From Geranomyces variabilis (lineage: Eukaryota; Chytridiomycota; Chytridiomycetes; Spizellomycetales; Powellomycetaceae), in contig JADGJP010000016.1 in the NCBI GenBank assembly GCA_027603065.1, positions 191,916 through 255,915 on the forward strand: a stretch of DNA of 64,000 nt, written 5' to 3'. The translations under genes and the position numbers were made by a program. The stretch's first letter is position 1. Each line of letters begins with the position of its first letter. Below the pieces are notes generated by a model, which searched no databases, had not been told where the DNA came from, and saw only the letters and a list, made by a program, of their open reading frames with translations. Shown in pieces: positions 35,947-50,873 of this stretch.

Positions 35947-36347
35947 TATTTTCGGAATCGAAAGCGCTGGATGAGTGCGGGAGTGTTGGGGGCAAGGTCG
36001 AGCGGCGGCGGTGCCAGAAGTGTTGTTGTAGGTCTGTCTATATTCTTAAACCGCAAGAGAGCGGGCCGCAAAGGCTATGAGGAAAGGCGGAGCAAGACGA
36101 CTGGGGAGAAATGAGGCTCAAGAGAGAGAGAGAGTCGCTAGCGAAAGAAAGAGAGAAAGAAAAAGAGGGAAGAAGGAGAGATGGGGCAAGCCAAACGACA
36201 GCCGGGTCGGTCGGCGAAGCAACACGCACAAAAGGCGAAAAGCGCAGAAGAAACGACAACCAACCGCCACCACTGGCGAAAAATTGCCTGCCGATTCAGC
36301 AACCTGTCTTTTTTTTCTTTAAGAACCTGTCGCTGCCGAAAACCTAA
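35947..36347. other. Upstream region shared by the KH-like gene and CFAP418
   Basis: About 400 bp, largely occupied by a purine-rich tract (36063-36190). It must contain both promoters. Confidence 0.5.
36121..36189. repeat. Purine (GA/GAAA) low-complexity tract
   Basis: AGAGAGAGAGAGAG at 36120-36133 followed by GAAAGAAAGAGAGAAAGAAA-type sequence to 36189. Such GA tracts are common in promoter regions; here it lies between two divergent start codons. Confidence 0.8.
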
Positions 36348-37400
36348 ATGTCTAAGAGCCCTCGCCGTGATGGTCGCGCTGCAGCCAAGGATGATCTGGA
36401 CCTGCTGCTGGATGAAATAACCGCCCGCGACCACTCGCAGGATCGCCAGAGTGACTTGTAGTGAGTCGGCGCTTGGCGCTGTTGTGCGTGTCTTTTGCTG
36501 TTCGGCTGATCCGGCTTGCTTATTCAGCCAGCCGCCGCCGATAAAGGCAGAATATGCAAGCGTGAAAATCTTCAACGTCCCGCACAGCTCCAAAGCACAA
36601 AAAGTATGACCCTTTTTCGGCAGCGAGATTGTATGGGCAGAGGAAATTCAAAGCAGCTGACTGAGGCCGTGGGTTCTTTCCCGCGCTCAGTAGCCGGACG
36701 GCATCGACGACTTGTTAGATGAACTTGCCGCACTGGAAGGTGTTCCAAATACCATCGCGCCGACCCAAGCAAAAGCCGCAAAGGTTGCCCTTCAAGCAAC
36801 ACCTCCACCGGCTGCAACGCCGTTGTCTTTGCGCTCAGACGCGAGTTCTTCACCGTCTCCATCCTTGGGAAAAGCCAAGTAGAATCTTGAGATCGCGCTG
36901 AACTCCCTCGTAGTCGTGCTAGCGCTTATCGTTGCCCTTCATCCTCGCAGGTGCTCGATAGCATGTTTGGGAGGCACAAACGATACCAGCGGTCTGAGCG
37001 TCGGGCGCGCGCGCAAAGCCTGCGACAGGCTGCGCTGCACACAGTGCGACTTTCGATGCCTTTCATTCCCGGGTAAGCCGGCGGCTGGAGCGGCATGGAA
37101 GGGCAAGCGGGCTGTCCTAACCCAGCTAAACGGAGCAGATGCGACGTGGGCGCCGGCAAGCGACTATCTGTTCTTTCGCAACCACATGCCCGACATGGAG
37201 CGGTTGCGAGAAAACCTTGTGCCGCGACCAGGTAGGTTTCTAGTGAAACAATCTAACTCCGCGATATGTTTGGCCTGACCAGTCTTGTGCCTGTTAAAGG
37301 CTCCGTGGCATCCTGCTGCCAGTGTTCCTGGCATTCGGCACACACTTTAGTAGACCTGCGGGATTTGCCCGCTCTGAAATGGGTGTGCGGCGGACATTGA
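36348..37400 (+). CDS. CFAP418: CFAP418 (C8orf37) ciliary protein
   Basis: CFAP418 works at the ciliary base; human mutations cause retinal dystrophy and Bardet-Biedl syndrome. Exons 36348..36460, 36528..36603, 36694..36878, 36951..37072, 37139..37231, 37300..37400 give 229 aa (human 207). The N-terminus has acidic DDLDLLLDEI and DGIDDLLDELAAL motifs, like the human DDLDSLINEI. The C-terminal RMP-type domain is clear: KCSIACLGGTND, ACDRLRCTQCDFRCLSF, ASDYLFFRNHMPDMERLREN, ASCCQCSWHSAHTLVDL and LKWVCGGH at the very end (human LRWVCGKH). Cys pairs suggest a metal site. The last intron ends AAG. The third exon must start after the second of two adjacent AGs (CAGTAG) to avoid a stop. Confidence 0.92.
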
Positions 37401-38441
37401 ATAATATCATGAAATTTCTTTCACCATCTTTTGTTTGCATTGTCAATGGCCCGGGCGACAGACAGCGCATCGCGCAGGGCGGTACCTTCGACCGCATTAA
37501 CGGCGAAGATGCTTTGCTCACCACATTCATAACTTTCTTCTTTTGCTCAGATAGGGGCGAAATAGAGTCCGCATTGGTGTAGTAGCACCATCAGATGAAC
37601 TATGCTTTGATTTTGGAATCATCAGGCAAAAGAAGCAAGCTGCCGCCCGATGAAAGACCGGCAAAAAAGGTTTATGTTGCAAGCGCAAAATAAGTCAGCG
37701 CATTGCTCGCAAGATAACAGCTTTTCGCCAGTCGGTAACATCAAGCTGAAATCGGAAGGCCAGTATAGTCACATCATGCCTTCTGAGGAGATCCCTGTCA
37801 GACGGGGCCAGCTACTCTTCCCGCCGGTTGGAATATCCGGCGGGAGTAATCTTCAACGAGAGGGAGGCAGCCCAAGGGCATGCCTCGCCAACTCCCCACT
37901 TCTTGTGTGAGTAGAGGCCCTTCGTCTCATCAGCCAGGGAAATGTGTGCGGCTAGTTTAGAAAACTAAGCGAGATACAAACAACTTCATACAGATCCTGT
38001 CTGGAAACGCAGAAAGGGCAAACGCCGGTCAGCAAGAAACGTTCTCGTCGCATATGAACAGGACATGGGTTTTATGCACGTACAGAGTTGGTCGATATTT
38101 TGTAACGCAGGGATGCCGAGGGTTGCTGCCTTTTATAGTGCGGGGGGCGTGGCGCAGGCCAAGAAAAAAAGAAAAATAAATCACGTGGCGGGCAGTCCGA
38201 GTTGTCCGGATGGCGCGCAGCAGCACCATCCTAGATCTAGAACGGGCCACTGGCGCATCAACCCACCTCCTTTGCCCGACTCGCTTCCGGCCCGCTGCCG
38301 CTGTCGACATTACGGGCATTCGCACGAGGGACGACGGCTTGTTTTATACAAGAAGGACGTGCTCGCCCTGCGTCGAGTTTCGCATCCGTCAGTAGCATCC
38401 ACGCCTCCGAGTCCTACGTCTCAAAAGCTATCTCTCGCGAA
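37401..38441. other. Intergenic region upstream of lanosterol synthase
   Basis: About 1.04 kb. It contains an 86-codon frame (37650-37910, plus) without known motif, not called. A CACGTG element lies at 38182. The last 60 bp form the leader of the sterol gene. Confidence 0.5.
38180..38189. promoter_or_regulatory. E-box / SRE-like element upstream of lanosterol synthase
   Basis: ATCACGTGGC (CACGTG at 38182-38187) lies about 255 bp upstream of the ATG. Fungal SREBP (Sre1) sites include ATCACGTGA-like sequences, so sterol-responsive control is possible. It could equally bind any bHLH factor. Confidence 0.35.
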
Positions 38442-40963
38442 ATGCCGCAACACCAGCCTCTCACTCTCAACTACACCGACCTCACGCGCTGGCGTCTGCT
38501 CAGCGAGGACGGCCGGCAGACGTGGCATTACCTTGCCGACGATGTTCAGGCCGCAAAGTGGAAGCAGACCCAGGCTGACAAGTACTGGCTTGACCTCAAC
38601 TTGGTACGGAGCGAGCTTGTCCATCGAGAAACGCTCGCAGGATTTAGCGTTGCTAAATCCATTTGATGGTCACTTTGCTGACTTTGCCGAGCATTTATTT
38701 GTTTCGTCTAGGACGCGCCAACGCTGCCCAAACCGCGGACACCGCTCGAAGCTGCTCGCAACGGATTGACGTTCTATCAGCAGCTCCAGTGTGAAGATGG
38801 CCACTTTGCTGGCGCATACGGCGGCCCTCACTTTCTGACTCCTGGCTATGTCATCGCAATGCATATCTCGCAGCAAAAGATTCCAGACCCGATGCGCGTC
38901 GAGATGATCCGGTACCTGCTCACGACGGCCAACAAACCCGACGGAGGCTGGGGAATCCACATCGCGGGCCCATCTACCGTGTTTGGAACAGCGCTAAACT
39001 ATGTCGCATGCCGGCTTTTGGGACTCGAACGCGACCACCCCGCAATGGTCCTTGCGCGAGGCACACTGCACAAACTTGGGACTGCTCTTGCGGCGCCCGC
39101 GTGGGGCAAGTTTTGGCTCAGCGTGCTTGGCGTGTACGAGTACGCGGGCATGAACCCGGTGCCGCCGGAACTGTGGCTGCTCCCGCACGCGCTGCCGATC
39201 CACCCGGCGCGCTGGTGGATTCACACACGAATGGTGTATCTGCCCATGAGCTTTATCTACGCTCAGAGGCTGAAGGGCGCTGATTCGGAAGTGTTGAGGC
39301 AGCTGAGGGAGGAACTTTATACCCAACCGTATGAGACGATCGACTGGCCAAGACAGTGCAACAATGTCGCACCCGCGGAAGTCTTTTATCCCCACACGAG
39401 GTTGCTGGACGGACTTAATTGTGAGTGGACTGGCGGTTAGTTGGCATATGCAGGGTAAACTTGCGCACTAAACAGCATGTCTTCTCGGCATCGTTTTCTG
39501 GCAGCAATTTGCCACATGTACGAAAAGCTAGCGCCGAGTTTTGTACGCTCCCGCGCCGTCGCCGAAGCTTGGCGTCAGCTCCAACTTGAGGACCAAAACA
39601 CGTCATATGGAAACCTCGCGTCCGTCAACAAGCCGCTCAACATGATGTGCACATTCTTCCAGCTTGGCCCGGACAGTCCCGAGTTCAAGGCGCACGTTGA
39701 CCGCTGCGCAGACTACATTTGGATGTCGGAGGACGGCATGCACTTTAATGGGACCGACGGGAGTCAGGTGTGGGACGCCGCCTTCTTTTGTCAGGCTGTG
39801 TGCGACACTGGTAATGTGCTCTACTCAGGATCAGCTGGCGGGCGCTCAGAAGGATTTACAGCTGACCTGAACGATTTTACGTAGGACTGGCAAATGACCC
39901 TGCTTTCCACACGACTGTCAACCGCGCTCTTACTTTCCTCGACACGCAGCAGATCCGCACTGACCCGCTACCGGGAAGCTATCGCGACCCTACTAATGGC
40001 GCGTGGCCCTTTTCGCGCCGTGCGCAAGGTTACACTGTGTCGGACTGCACCGCCGAAGCCATGAAATCTCTCTTGCTCGCACAACATCTTCCTGCCCTCG
40101 CCTCCAAGGCTGACTTCCCCACAATTGACCCATCGCGGTACCGCGGTGCAGTCGATGTGCTGCTCCGCATGCAAAACTCTGACGGCGGATTCGCCACCTA
40201 CGAAGCAACGCGCGGACCCAAAGTGCTGGAAAAGATCAATCCTGCAGAAGTGTTTGGCGACATTATGGTCGAGTACTCGTACCCGGAGTGCACCACCGCG
40301 GTGCTGCTTGCGCTTAAGACTTTTCATGCCAACCAGCCGGATTATCGCGCGGACGAGATTGCGGCCGCAACAAAGGAGGGACTGAGATACGTCCGTGGCT
40401 CACAGAGGGAGGATGGAAGCTGGTTTGGCAGCTGGGCGGTCTGCTTCACGTACGCGACGTGGTTTGGGATCGAGGCGCTGGCAGCCTCGGGCGAGACTTA
40501 CGCGGATGGACGCAATGTGAAGCGCGCTTGCGACTTTTTGGTCGCGATCCAGCATGAGGATGGAGGCTGGGGTGAAGATTACACGGTGAGAGCAGGAGTG
40601 CGGTGTGCACGACCCTTCTAACTCGGTTCTTGTTTGCTCACTTGTTTGATGGTTTCTTCGTGTCCCGCACATCAGGCTTGCGAGACCGGCGAGTACCAAG
40701 CGCACGTCAAATCTCAAGTCGTGCACACCTCGTGGGCGATCCTCGCGCTTCTTGCGGCCGAATACCCGGACGCGGCGGTCATTGACCGCGGTGTGCGAGT
40801 GCTGATGGCAAGGCAGCAGCCTGACGGCCGATGGCTGCAGGAACAGATTGAAGGCGTGTTCAACCGCAATGCGTTGATCGCATACCCGAACTATAAGTTC
40901 GTGTTCCCCATCTGGGCCATGGGCCGCTGGGCAAAGCTCAGGGGAGCCGAGTCGACCGTTTGA
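38442..40963 (+). CDS. ERG7: Lanosterol synthase (oxidosqualene cyclase)
   Basis: Cyclises 2,3-oxidosqualene to lanosterol, the committed sterol step, on ER/lipid-droplet membranes. Exons 38442..38603, 38712..39420, 39505..39810, 39885..40585, 40676..40963 give 721 aa, normal for the family. It contains LPKPRTPLEAARNGLTFYQQ, the catalytic-acid motif VSDCTAE, YSYPECTTAVLLAL, and QW repeats such as QNSDGGFATYE, QREDGSWFGSW and QHEDGGWGEDY. The residue before SDCTAE is Val, as in lanosterol rather than cycloartenol synthases (which have Ile), so a lanosterol product is expected. Exon 3 starts after the CAG at 39502-39504 so that LN joins SICHMYEK. Squalene-derived sterol synthesis through lanosterol fits fungi and animals. 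Confidence 0.97.
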
Positions 40964-41282
40964 GCTCAAACCCATAGTGGATAATGTCGGGAGAACATGC
41001 GGGATTGAAATGTGAGGGGCGGCGATAATCAATCGAATAGGACCCTGTGTAGTTCACTTAGGAATGGATGGCCGGAGGTCGCTGTCGGGTTTACTCGCAC
41101 ACCTGCACATGCAAACGGCTTTGCTGTCGGGCCGCAGCGCGCGTGACGAGCGATTTGATGCCCCCTCGTGCGTTTGTGACCAGGGGAGAAATCAACGCCC
41201 CCCCACACCCCGTGCCTTATATTTCCCCCAGTTCCCCCACATTCCCATCTTGTTCGCAGGACTCAACAACATACACATAAAA
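40964..41282. other. Intergenic region and promoter of the cyt b5-ACAD gene
   Basis: About 320 bp. Pyrimidine-rich leader from 41190 to the ATG, including TATATTTCC at about 41218. No other feature seen. Confidence 0.5.
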
Positions 41283-43584
41283 ATGACTTTCTACACCACC
41301 GAAGAGGTTGCCTCTCACAGGACTGAGAAGGAGGGTGTCTGGGTATGTACTTATTAGGCGCTTTCGTGCCGGCCCATTTACCCCATCCCGTGTCCTCACC
41401 CCACTGACGCCCGCACGCGCATTTTCATAGATCATCGTTCACGGAAAGGTACGAGCTCGCAGTCCTTCCCCGCCGATGTCATTCGACCGTCATCCGTCGT
41501 CAGTGTCGCTAACTGACGATAACGGTGGTGATGCTTAGGTTTACGATGTGACCAACTTCCTCAGCGAGCACCCTGGCGGCAAAAAGATCCTGCTCAAGGT
41601 TGCCGGCCAGGACGCATCCAAGCAGTTTGACCAGTTCCACAACAAGTCTGTTCTCGACAAGATTGCCTCCAAGTTTTACAAGGGCGACGTTGGCTCTGGC
41701 AAGGATTCGTCGGCCGCGCCCCCCAGCAAGAAGCAAGCGAGTGAGCCGCTTGCGGGTCTCGAGGAGGGAGAATCTTTTGGCGAAATGGTGCCGTTTGGCG
41801 ACCCGAACTGGTACCAGGTAAATTCAGAACAAAAAGTTTTGTGGAAAGCCAATCGTTGAGTTACTCATGTATCTTCTGGATTTTTTTTCCGACTATATAG
41901 GACATGGCCTCTCCTTACTACAAGGCTTCCCACCGCCGGTTGCGTGCCGAAGTGCGCAAGTGGGTTGAGGAACACGTAATGCCTTACTGCCATGAGGTGC
42001 GCACCAACGAAAATCCATGTCGCTCAGAAAAATGGTAGGAAGCTGTCTGACAATATAAGCGCGACGCGGGTTTTATAGTGGGACGAGGCCAAGAAGATCC
42101 CCCGCGAGCTGTTTGTTAAGGCCGCCGATTTTGGCATTCTCGGCGGTGTCTGCGGATCCCCGTGGCCGGCAAAGTACACCGAGCGCGGACCAATCGCCGG
42201 TATCCCGGCTGAAGGTAGGTTGCGCGCGTGTGAGTCTAAGTACCAATACGATTTTTTCTCTCCTAACCCGGAATACCTATTCTTAGAGTTTGACTCGTTC
42301 CACGAGTTCATTGTCTGCGACGAGCTGTCGCGCTGCGGATCTGGTGGTGTTCTCTGGGGTCTTATCGGCGGTCTGGCAATTGGTCTCCCGCCTGTGCTGC
42401 ACTTCGGCTCCGACTATGTGAAGGACAAGGTTGTCAAGGAGTGCCTTGCTGGACGCAAGAACATCTGCTTGGCGATCACCGAGCCCGCGGCCGGATCCGA
42501 CGTCGCAAATCTGACCACCATTGCCAAGAAGACGCCCGATGGCAAGCACTACATTGTATGATTCATTTTTGGTCTGAACTCGGCACTGCCAGATCTTGTC
42601 GCTCACCGTTAGTTTCGATTTTATAGCTCAACGGAGAGAAAAAGTGGATTACCAACGGCACTTTCGCCGACTACTTCACTGTTGCTTGGTGAGACGACAT
42701 TCCCGGCGCGGTTGCACTCAGCTGATTTGTCTTCTGACCCTCACACGTCTCGTAGCCGCACAGGTGAGGCCGGCATGAACGGTGTCTCCCTTCTCCTTGT
42801 CGAGCGATCCATGCCTGGTGTCACCACCCGCCAGATGCCTTGCATGGGTGTCTGGGCCTCGGGAACCTCGTACATTACCTTTGAGGATGTCAAGGTTCCG
42901 GTCGAAAACATCATTGGCAAGGAGAACAAGGGATTTAAGGCCATTATGTACAATTTCAACCACGAGCGCATGGGCATCTGTATCCAGGCCACCCGCTTCT
43001 CGCGCGTCTGCGTTGAGGACTGCATCAAATATGCGTAAGTGCGAAAACCGCGCTAAACTGCTTTCTCCAATATCGTCAGTCTGAATTCATTTTGTATTTT
43101 TCCCTCGTGAATTAGTCACAAGCGCAAGACATTCGGCAAAAAGCTTATCGACCACCCTGTCATCCGCCTGAAGGTTAGCCGACTAAAGGATTCCAACGCG
43201 TCGACCGTGCCCGTAAACTAATTTTACCACGTACTTCTCCAGCTTGGACACATGATCCGCATGGTTGAAGCCACCCACGCATGGATGGAGAACCTCATCT
43301 ACCAGACCACCACAATGCCCGCTGACATGCAGATGCTCAAGCTGGGCGGACCGATCGCCTTGCTCAAAGTGCAGTCAACTCAGACAATGGAATACTGCGC
43401 CCGTGAGGCCGCACAGATCTTTGGCGGTCTGTCCTATACGCGTGGCGGCCAGGGCGAGAGGATCGAGCGGCTGTACCGCGAAGTCCGTGCCTACGCGATT
43501 CCTGGCGGTTCGGAGGAGATCATGATTGACTTGGGTGTCCGGCAGTCGGTCAAGGTTGCTCAGCTCGGTGGCGCAAGACTCTAA
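41283..43584 (+). CDS. Acyl-CoA dehydrogenase with N-terminal cytochrome b5 domain
   Basis: Ten exons: 41283..41342, 41431..41448 (18 nt), 41539..41817, 41901..41996, 42079..42214, 42287..42555, 42627..42688, 42756..43034, 43116..43173, 43243..43584, giving 532 aa. The cytochrome b5 domain (residues 1-80) has VYDVTNFLSEHPGGKKILL with the haem-ligand HPGG and a second His in FDQFHN. The flavin dehydrogenase follows: GSPWPAKYTERGP, LAITEPAAGSDVANL, KKWITNGTFADYFTVACRTG, FEDVKVPVENIIGKENKGFK, FNHERMGICIQATRFSRVC and a C-terminal domain with FGGLSYTRGGQGERIERLYR, EVRAYAIPGGSEEIMIDLG. It ends in ARL, a possible peroxisomal PTS1. Such b5-ACAD fusions are known from fungi and are thought to act in beta-oxidation; peroxisomal location here is inference. 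The high intron density is unusual for this window. Confidence 0.96.
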
Positions 43585-45065
43585 TTTTCTGTTCAGCCTC
43601 TTTTTCCTTACTTTTTACATATATGTGAACACCGTTCTCTCTAGTTCTTAACAAGTTGCGTTTTTTGCATTGCCGCATTGTGCATTTACTATTCCAACTT
43701 CACAGGTCGGCGATAGTGCCGGGATCGCTTCTTCGATAAAAAAAACAAGTTGACTTCAACAATGGCCGTGACCGCTTCCATTGTCAGGAGGAACGGTTCG
43801 AGATTTTAAGCAGATCTCGAAGCCAGGAACGGGAGTATCTACTTATTCAACGACAGCCGGCGTCAGGTTATGGAAGTTTTAAACTAATCGCACCTCGTTG
43901 CAATGATCCGGTCTGTTTGTAGTCATCATGACTCACCCGCAGGGTTTCATTCTCGGCGTCTTCTCTCCGCCCACGCCACCGCCTCAAACTCAAAAATACA
44001 ATGACAACCCCCTCGCACCTCAACGCCGTCAAGACATTTAACCCGCAACTTTCTAAGGCTGAATTCACTGCGGAACAACGAACAGCGTTGCGCTTGCAGC
44101 TATCGCGCAAGTTTGCTCGTCGGGTTCGGTTGGGCCAGCGGACATCTGAGAAGTGAAAAGGCTATCGACTGTGCCCCGTTCACAAAAACGTTGCGGTATG
44201 GCTGGACAATTACCTACTTTTTCGTTGTGCGAGCGTCACGCGCTTCATCCTTGCTGGCACGAGGTCTGCGCTACCGCGCGAGACAAGGAGCTGAATTTGG
44301 GGTCGTCGGAGAGCAGCGCAGCATGTTGCCTGGTGAGCTCCGCTCCTCTAGCTCTTTTTCACCAGGTCGAGCTTTGGCCCGACCGTGGGAGGGGACTGGG
44401 ATGTGCGCCGCACACGCCGTCTAGCATCTCGTTCGGCAGTTTAAAGTGATTGCCCGAGCACTTTCAACGCGTTCGTGGTGGTGATGTATCGCCTTTCGGT
44501 CTCTTTGGGCAATCATCCTTTGAACCTCGGCCTGCGCGGCTTTCTCTGACGAATTGGCCATATTGATCTGGCGAAACGGTGTGCATTGCTGAACACTGGC
44601 AAGAGCCGTATGCCCCGCCTGTCTCTGCGAGCATCACTTGATTTCGCCAAGTGTTGCGTAAGGTCGTTGCCAAAAGTTGCTTGCAATTGCAAGGTGCAAC
44701 GGACCTCAAGATCTACAAGGTTCTGGATCGCCGGAATGCCATCTTAACTGAATGTCTTGCTGCAGGACTTCCCTCTCTTGCTCGCAGGAAACCGCGCGAG
44801 CGATGGGCGGAGGCGACATGTTTTGTGCTTGCCCAGTGACTCGGACTGGCTGGTCGGCCGCCATTAGCAATCATACGGACCGTCTGCGCGGCGGGGGTTT
44901 CAGTGCCGTTGTTCGAGTAGTCCATCTTTCCATGGCCAATTGGAAAGATGGGGGGCGCGTGGGCCTTTATATAAGCCCCCAGGGGGCTGTGCAAGGAATT
45001 AGTGGCCGTTGACGAGCGCACAGCCAGAAGTCGCCCACGCTGCGAGCTCTCGTGTGCCGACAGCA
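43585..45065. other. Largest gene-poor stretch of the window
   Basis: About 1.48 kb between the ACAD gene and dynamitin. Two overlapping small frames start at ATGs 43928 (M T H P Q G F...) and 44001 (52 codons, MTTPSHLNAVKTFNPQLSKA, stop 44156). Either could be a small gene or a first exon, but I recognise neither. Near 44930-44965 the inverted words CCATCTTTCCATGG / CCAATTGGAAAGATGG form a hairpin just before a TATATAAG at about 44976, probably the dynamitin promoter. Confidence 0.4.
44975..44982 (+). promoter_or_regulatory. TATA-like box of the dynamitin gene
   Basis: TATATAAG in the context CTTTATATAAGCCCC lies about 90 bp before the ATG at 45066. Position and sequence fit a TATA element; not proven. 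Confidence 0.4.
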
Positions 45066-46667
45066 ATGTCAAAGTACAGCGCGCTGCCCGACCTCGATAC
45101 GCAACCGGATGTCTACGAGACGCCGGACCAATCCTCCGAGCTGAATCCGGCGCTCGCGGTGCAGGACGCCTATGCTGACGATGATTATTACGCTCGCGAC
45201 GGCCGGACGTCTGACTCGGAAGCCGATGAAGGCCTCGTGCGGTCCTCGCTGTCCATCTCGTCCGCCAACCAGCGTTTCAGCTCAATAACCACTGCCGCAA
45301 CCACGGCGCCTGACTTTTCGGGTACCATTGCGCGTGCGCGCAGGCCGCGGCGCCGTCATCACCACCACGCGCGTAACGCGGCCGGCCCGGTGTTGTCAGA
45401 CCAGGAGGAATATGCGATTGTCGGGACTGCTGCGGGAGTAAGAGGAGAGCGTGAGGAGACCACGGTCGAAAAGCTCCGCCGGCTCATGTTTGAGGTTTCG
45501 GAGCTTGGACGGCAAATCGAGGCAGAACAAGCAGAAAATCAAAAGGAGGACTTGGATGCGCAGGTTTCCGACAACGCGACCCCAAACGCAACGCACTCGC
45601 GAAAACCTAGAAAGCCGACGCCAGCGCAGCTCCTGGAGCAAGTTACGCTGCTGCAGCGCGATATGGGTGGAATGGAACGCGCGCTGACTGAGCAGTTTGA
45701 AGCGAGCAGTCAGGCGAAGAAATCAGCGGGCTCCCAAGCCGTGCAGCTTCAAGCCGGCAAGGCACTTATTGCGCAGCTTAAGGCCCTGCGTCACCCAGAT
45801 ATTTCTGAGGACATTCCTCCGTCGCCGTCAAGAGCACCAGCAACCACAACAGCTCCTGCGAAAGCTGGGGACCCATACATCACCTACGAGTTATTTTATA
45901 CGCCTGAAACCGCCAAGCTTGCTGAATTAGCTAAACTGACACAAGTCGAATCGCGTCTCGCCGCCCTCGAGCGGCTAATTGGGACGCATTTTCTGCAAGG
46001 CCTTGAGGGCCCCAACGCGGCCGTAACGCATCTTCTTAACGAGAGCGGATCGTTGATTGGCGCCCTGCACCGGCTCGACTCTCAACTTGCGCTGTTGACT
46101 CAACCACGCCAGCTTGACGCCGTCGCGAAGCGCGTGCAGCAGTTAAGTGCGGACGCCGACCGTCTAGCCGACTTGCGGCGAAAGCAAACTCAGGAACATG
46201 CGTCAACAATGGCCGCCGCGACGGCGACTTCGGTCAGCGACCTTGCCTTTGGATCGCTCGGTCGCCCGGGTGGTGGTGGAGCGGCAGGGTCGTTGCACGA
46301 TTTGCAATCGTCCGCTGCCGTGGCTGCTGCGACGCAAACCGAGTCAGAACGCCGTGTGAATGCACTGTATGCGCTCATGGAAAAGCTCGATCCTGTTGCG
46401 GGCGTTGTCCCACACCTCGTTGCCCGGCTTCGCGCGCTGCGATCGTTGCACGCCGAAGCTGCCATCTTCGCCGAAAGTCTGGACGCAATAAGTAGTGATC
46501 AGGCCCGCATGAAGGAATCGGTGCAGGGCGTAGAGACGGCAGTTAGTATGCTCGAGACGAGCTTGCGGGTGAATGGGGAGTCGGTTGGCAAAAATGTCGA
46601 AGCTCTGCAGCTGCGTATGGAGCGCCTCTCAGAACGGGTCGACGCATTGATAGCGAAGGCCACGTGA
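45066..46667 (+). CDS. DCTN2: Dynactin subunit 2 (dynamitin, p50)
   Basis: The coiled-coil shoulder subunit of dynactin, the dynein cofactor for minus-end transport, nuclear migration and ciliary-base trafficking. One exon, 533 aa. The start MSKYSALPDLDTQPDVYETP matches the DCTN2 N-terminus ([20 protein letters not shown] in animals), which fixes the ATG at 45066. The body is mostly heptad-rich alpha helix: VEKLRRLMFEVSELGRQIEA, LLEQVTLLQRDMGGMERAL, ITYELFYTPETAKLAELAKL (compare [20 protein letters not shown]), VESRLAALERLIG, and a C-terminal VNALYALMEKLDPVAGVVPH. Ala/Gly-rich inserts near residue 400 are poorly conserved. No intron. Confidence 0.94.
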   Translation: MSKYSALPDLDTQPDVYETPDQSSELNPALAVQDAYADDDYYARDGRTSDSEADEGLVRSSLSISSANQRFSSITTAATTAPDFSGTIARARRPRRRHHHHARNAAGPVLSDQEEYAIVGTAAGVRGEREETTVEKLRRLMFEVSELGRQIEAEQAENQKEDLDAQVSDNATPNATHSRKPRKPTPAQLLEQVTLLQRDMGGMERALTEQFEASSQAKKSAGSQAVQLQAGKALIAQLKALRHPDISEDIPPSPSRAPATTTAPAKAGDPYITYELFYTPETAKLAELAKLTQVESRLAALERLIGTHFLQGLEGPNAAVTHLLNESGSLIGALHRLDSQLALLTQPRQLDAVAKRVQQLSADADRLADLRRKQTQEHASTMAAATATSVSDLAFGSLGRPGGGGAAGSLHDLQSSAAVAAATQTESERRVNALYALMEKLDPVAGVVPHLVARLRALRSLHAEAAIFAESLDAISSDQARMKESVQGVETAVSMLETSLRVNGESVGKNVEALQLRMERLSERVDALIAKAT

Positions 46668-46720
46668 GCAAATAATATTACTAAGAAAAAGGGCTGATGT
46701 GCTATTTAGTAGATGTTACG

Positions 46721-50501
<3,781 letters not shown>

Positions 50502-50873
50502 ATGCTGAGAGCATCCAGAATCCTCCGTTCTGCTATCAAGCAATCAGCCGACAAGTCTCCCGTCGGCGGCGCAACCGTCGCCGCGGGCGATCTCGCACGC
50601 ACGCAGGCTTCCTCGGGCGACAAGCATTCGCATAGGCCGTGAGTGACGTCTTTGTCTCAAAAGGTTCCTCTTCTCCTGTTTTGCTCACTTCTCCTCAGGA
50701 CGGGATACCCGCCGTCGATTTGGGGAACCAAATACTACGAGCTTGCTGGGTCCGGGATCGACCGCCCGCACGCCGGCTGGGACAAGTGGAAGTTTGACAA
50801 AGATGTTGTCGCTACACTGAAGCGCGGCGAGCCTTCGACAAAGTCCGATGCAGCAAAGGGTGGAAAGGCATAG
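50502..50873 (+). CDS. Small predicted mitochondrial protein, unknown
   Basis: Exons 50502..50638 and 50699..50873 give 103 aa. The N-terminus MLRASRILRSAIKQSADKSP is Arg/Ser-rich, amphipathic and free of acids, a typical matrix-targeting signal. After the splice the mature part reads YPPSIWGTKYYELAGSGIDR then PHAGWDKWKFDKDVVATLKR, rich in Trp and Tyr, followed by a Lys-rich tail. The size and composition recall accessory subunits of respiratory complexes, but I do not recognise a family. The intron has GTGAGT and CTCAG signals. The ATG is the first in frame. Confidence 0.6.

Noticed and set aside
37650-37910. 86-codon frame between CFAP418 and lanosterol synthase
   Set aside because: No motif, mixed composition, no splice partner; probably chance.
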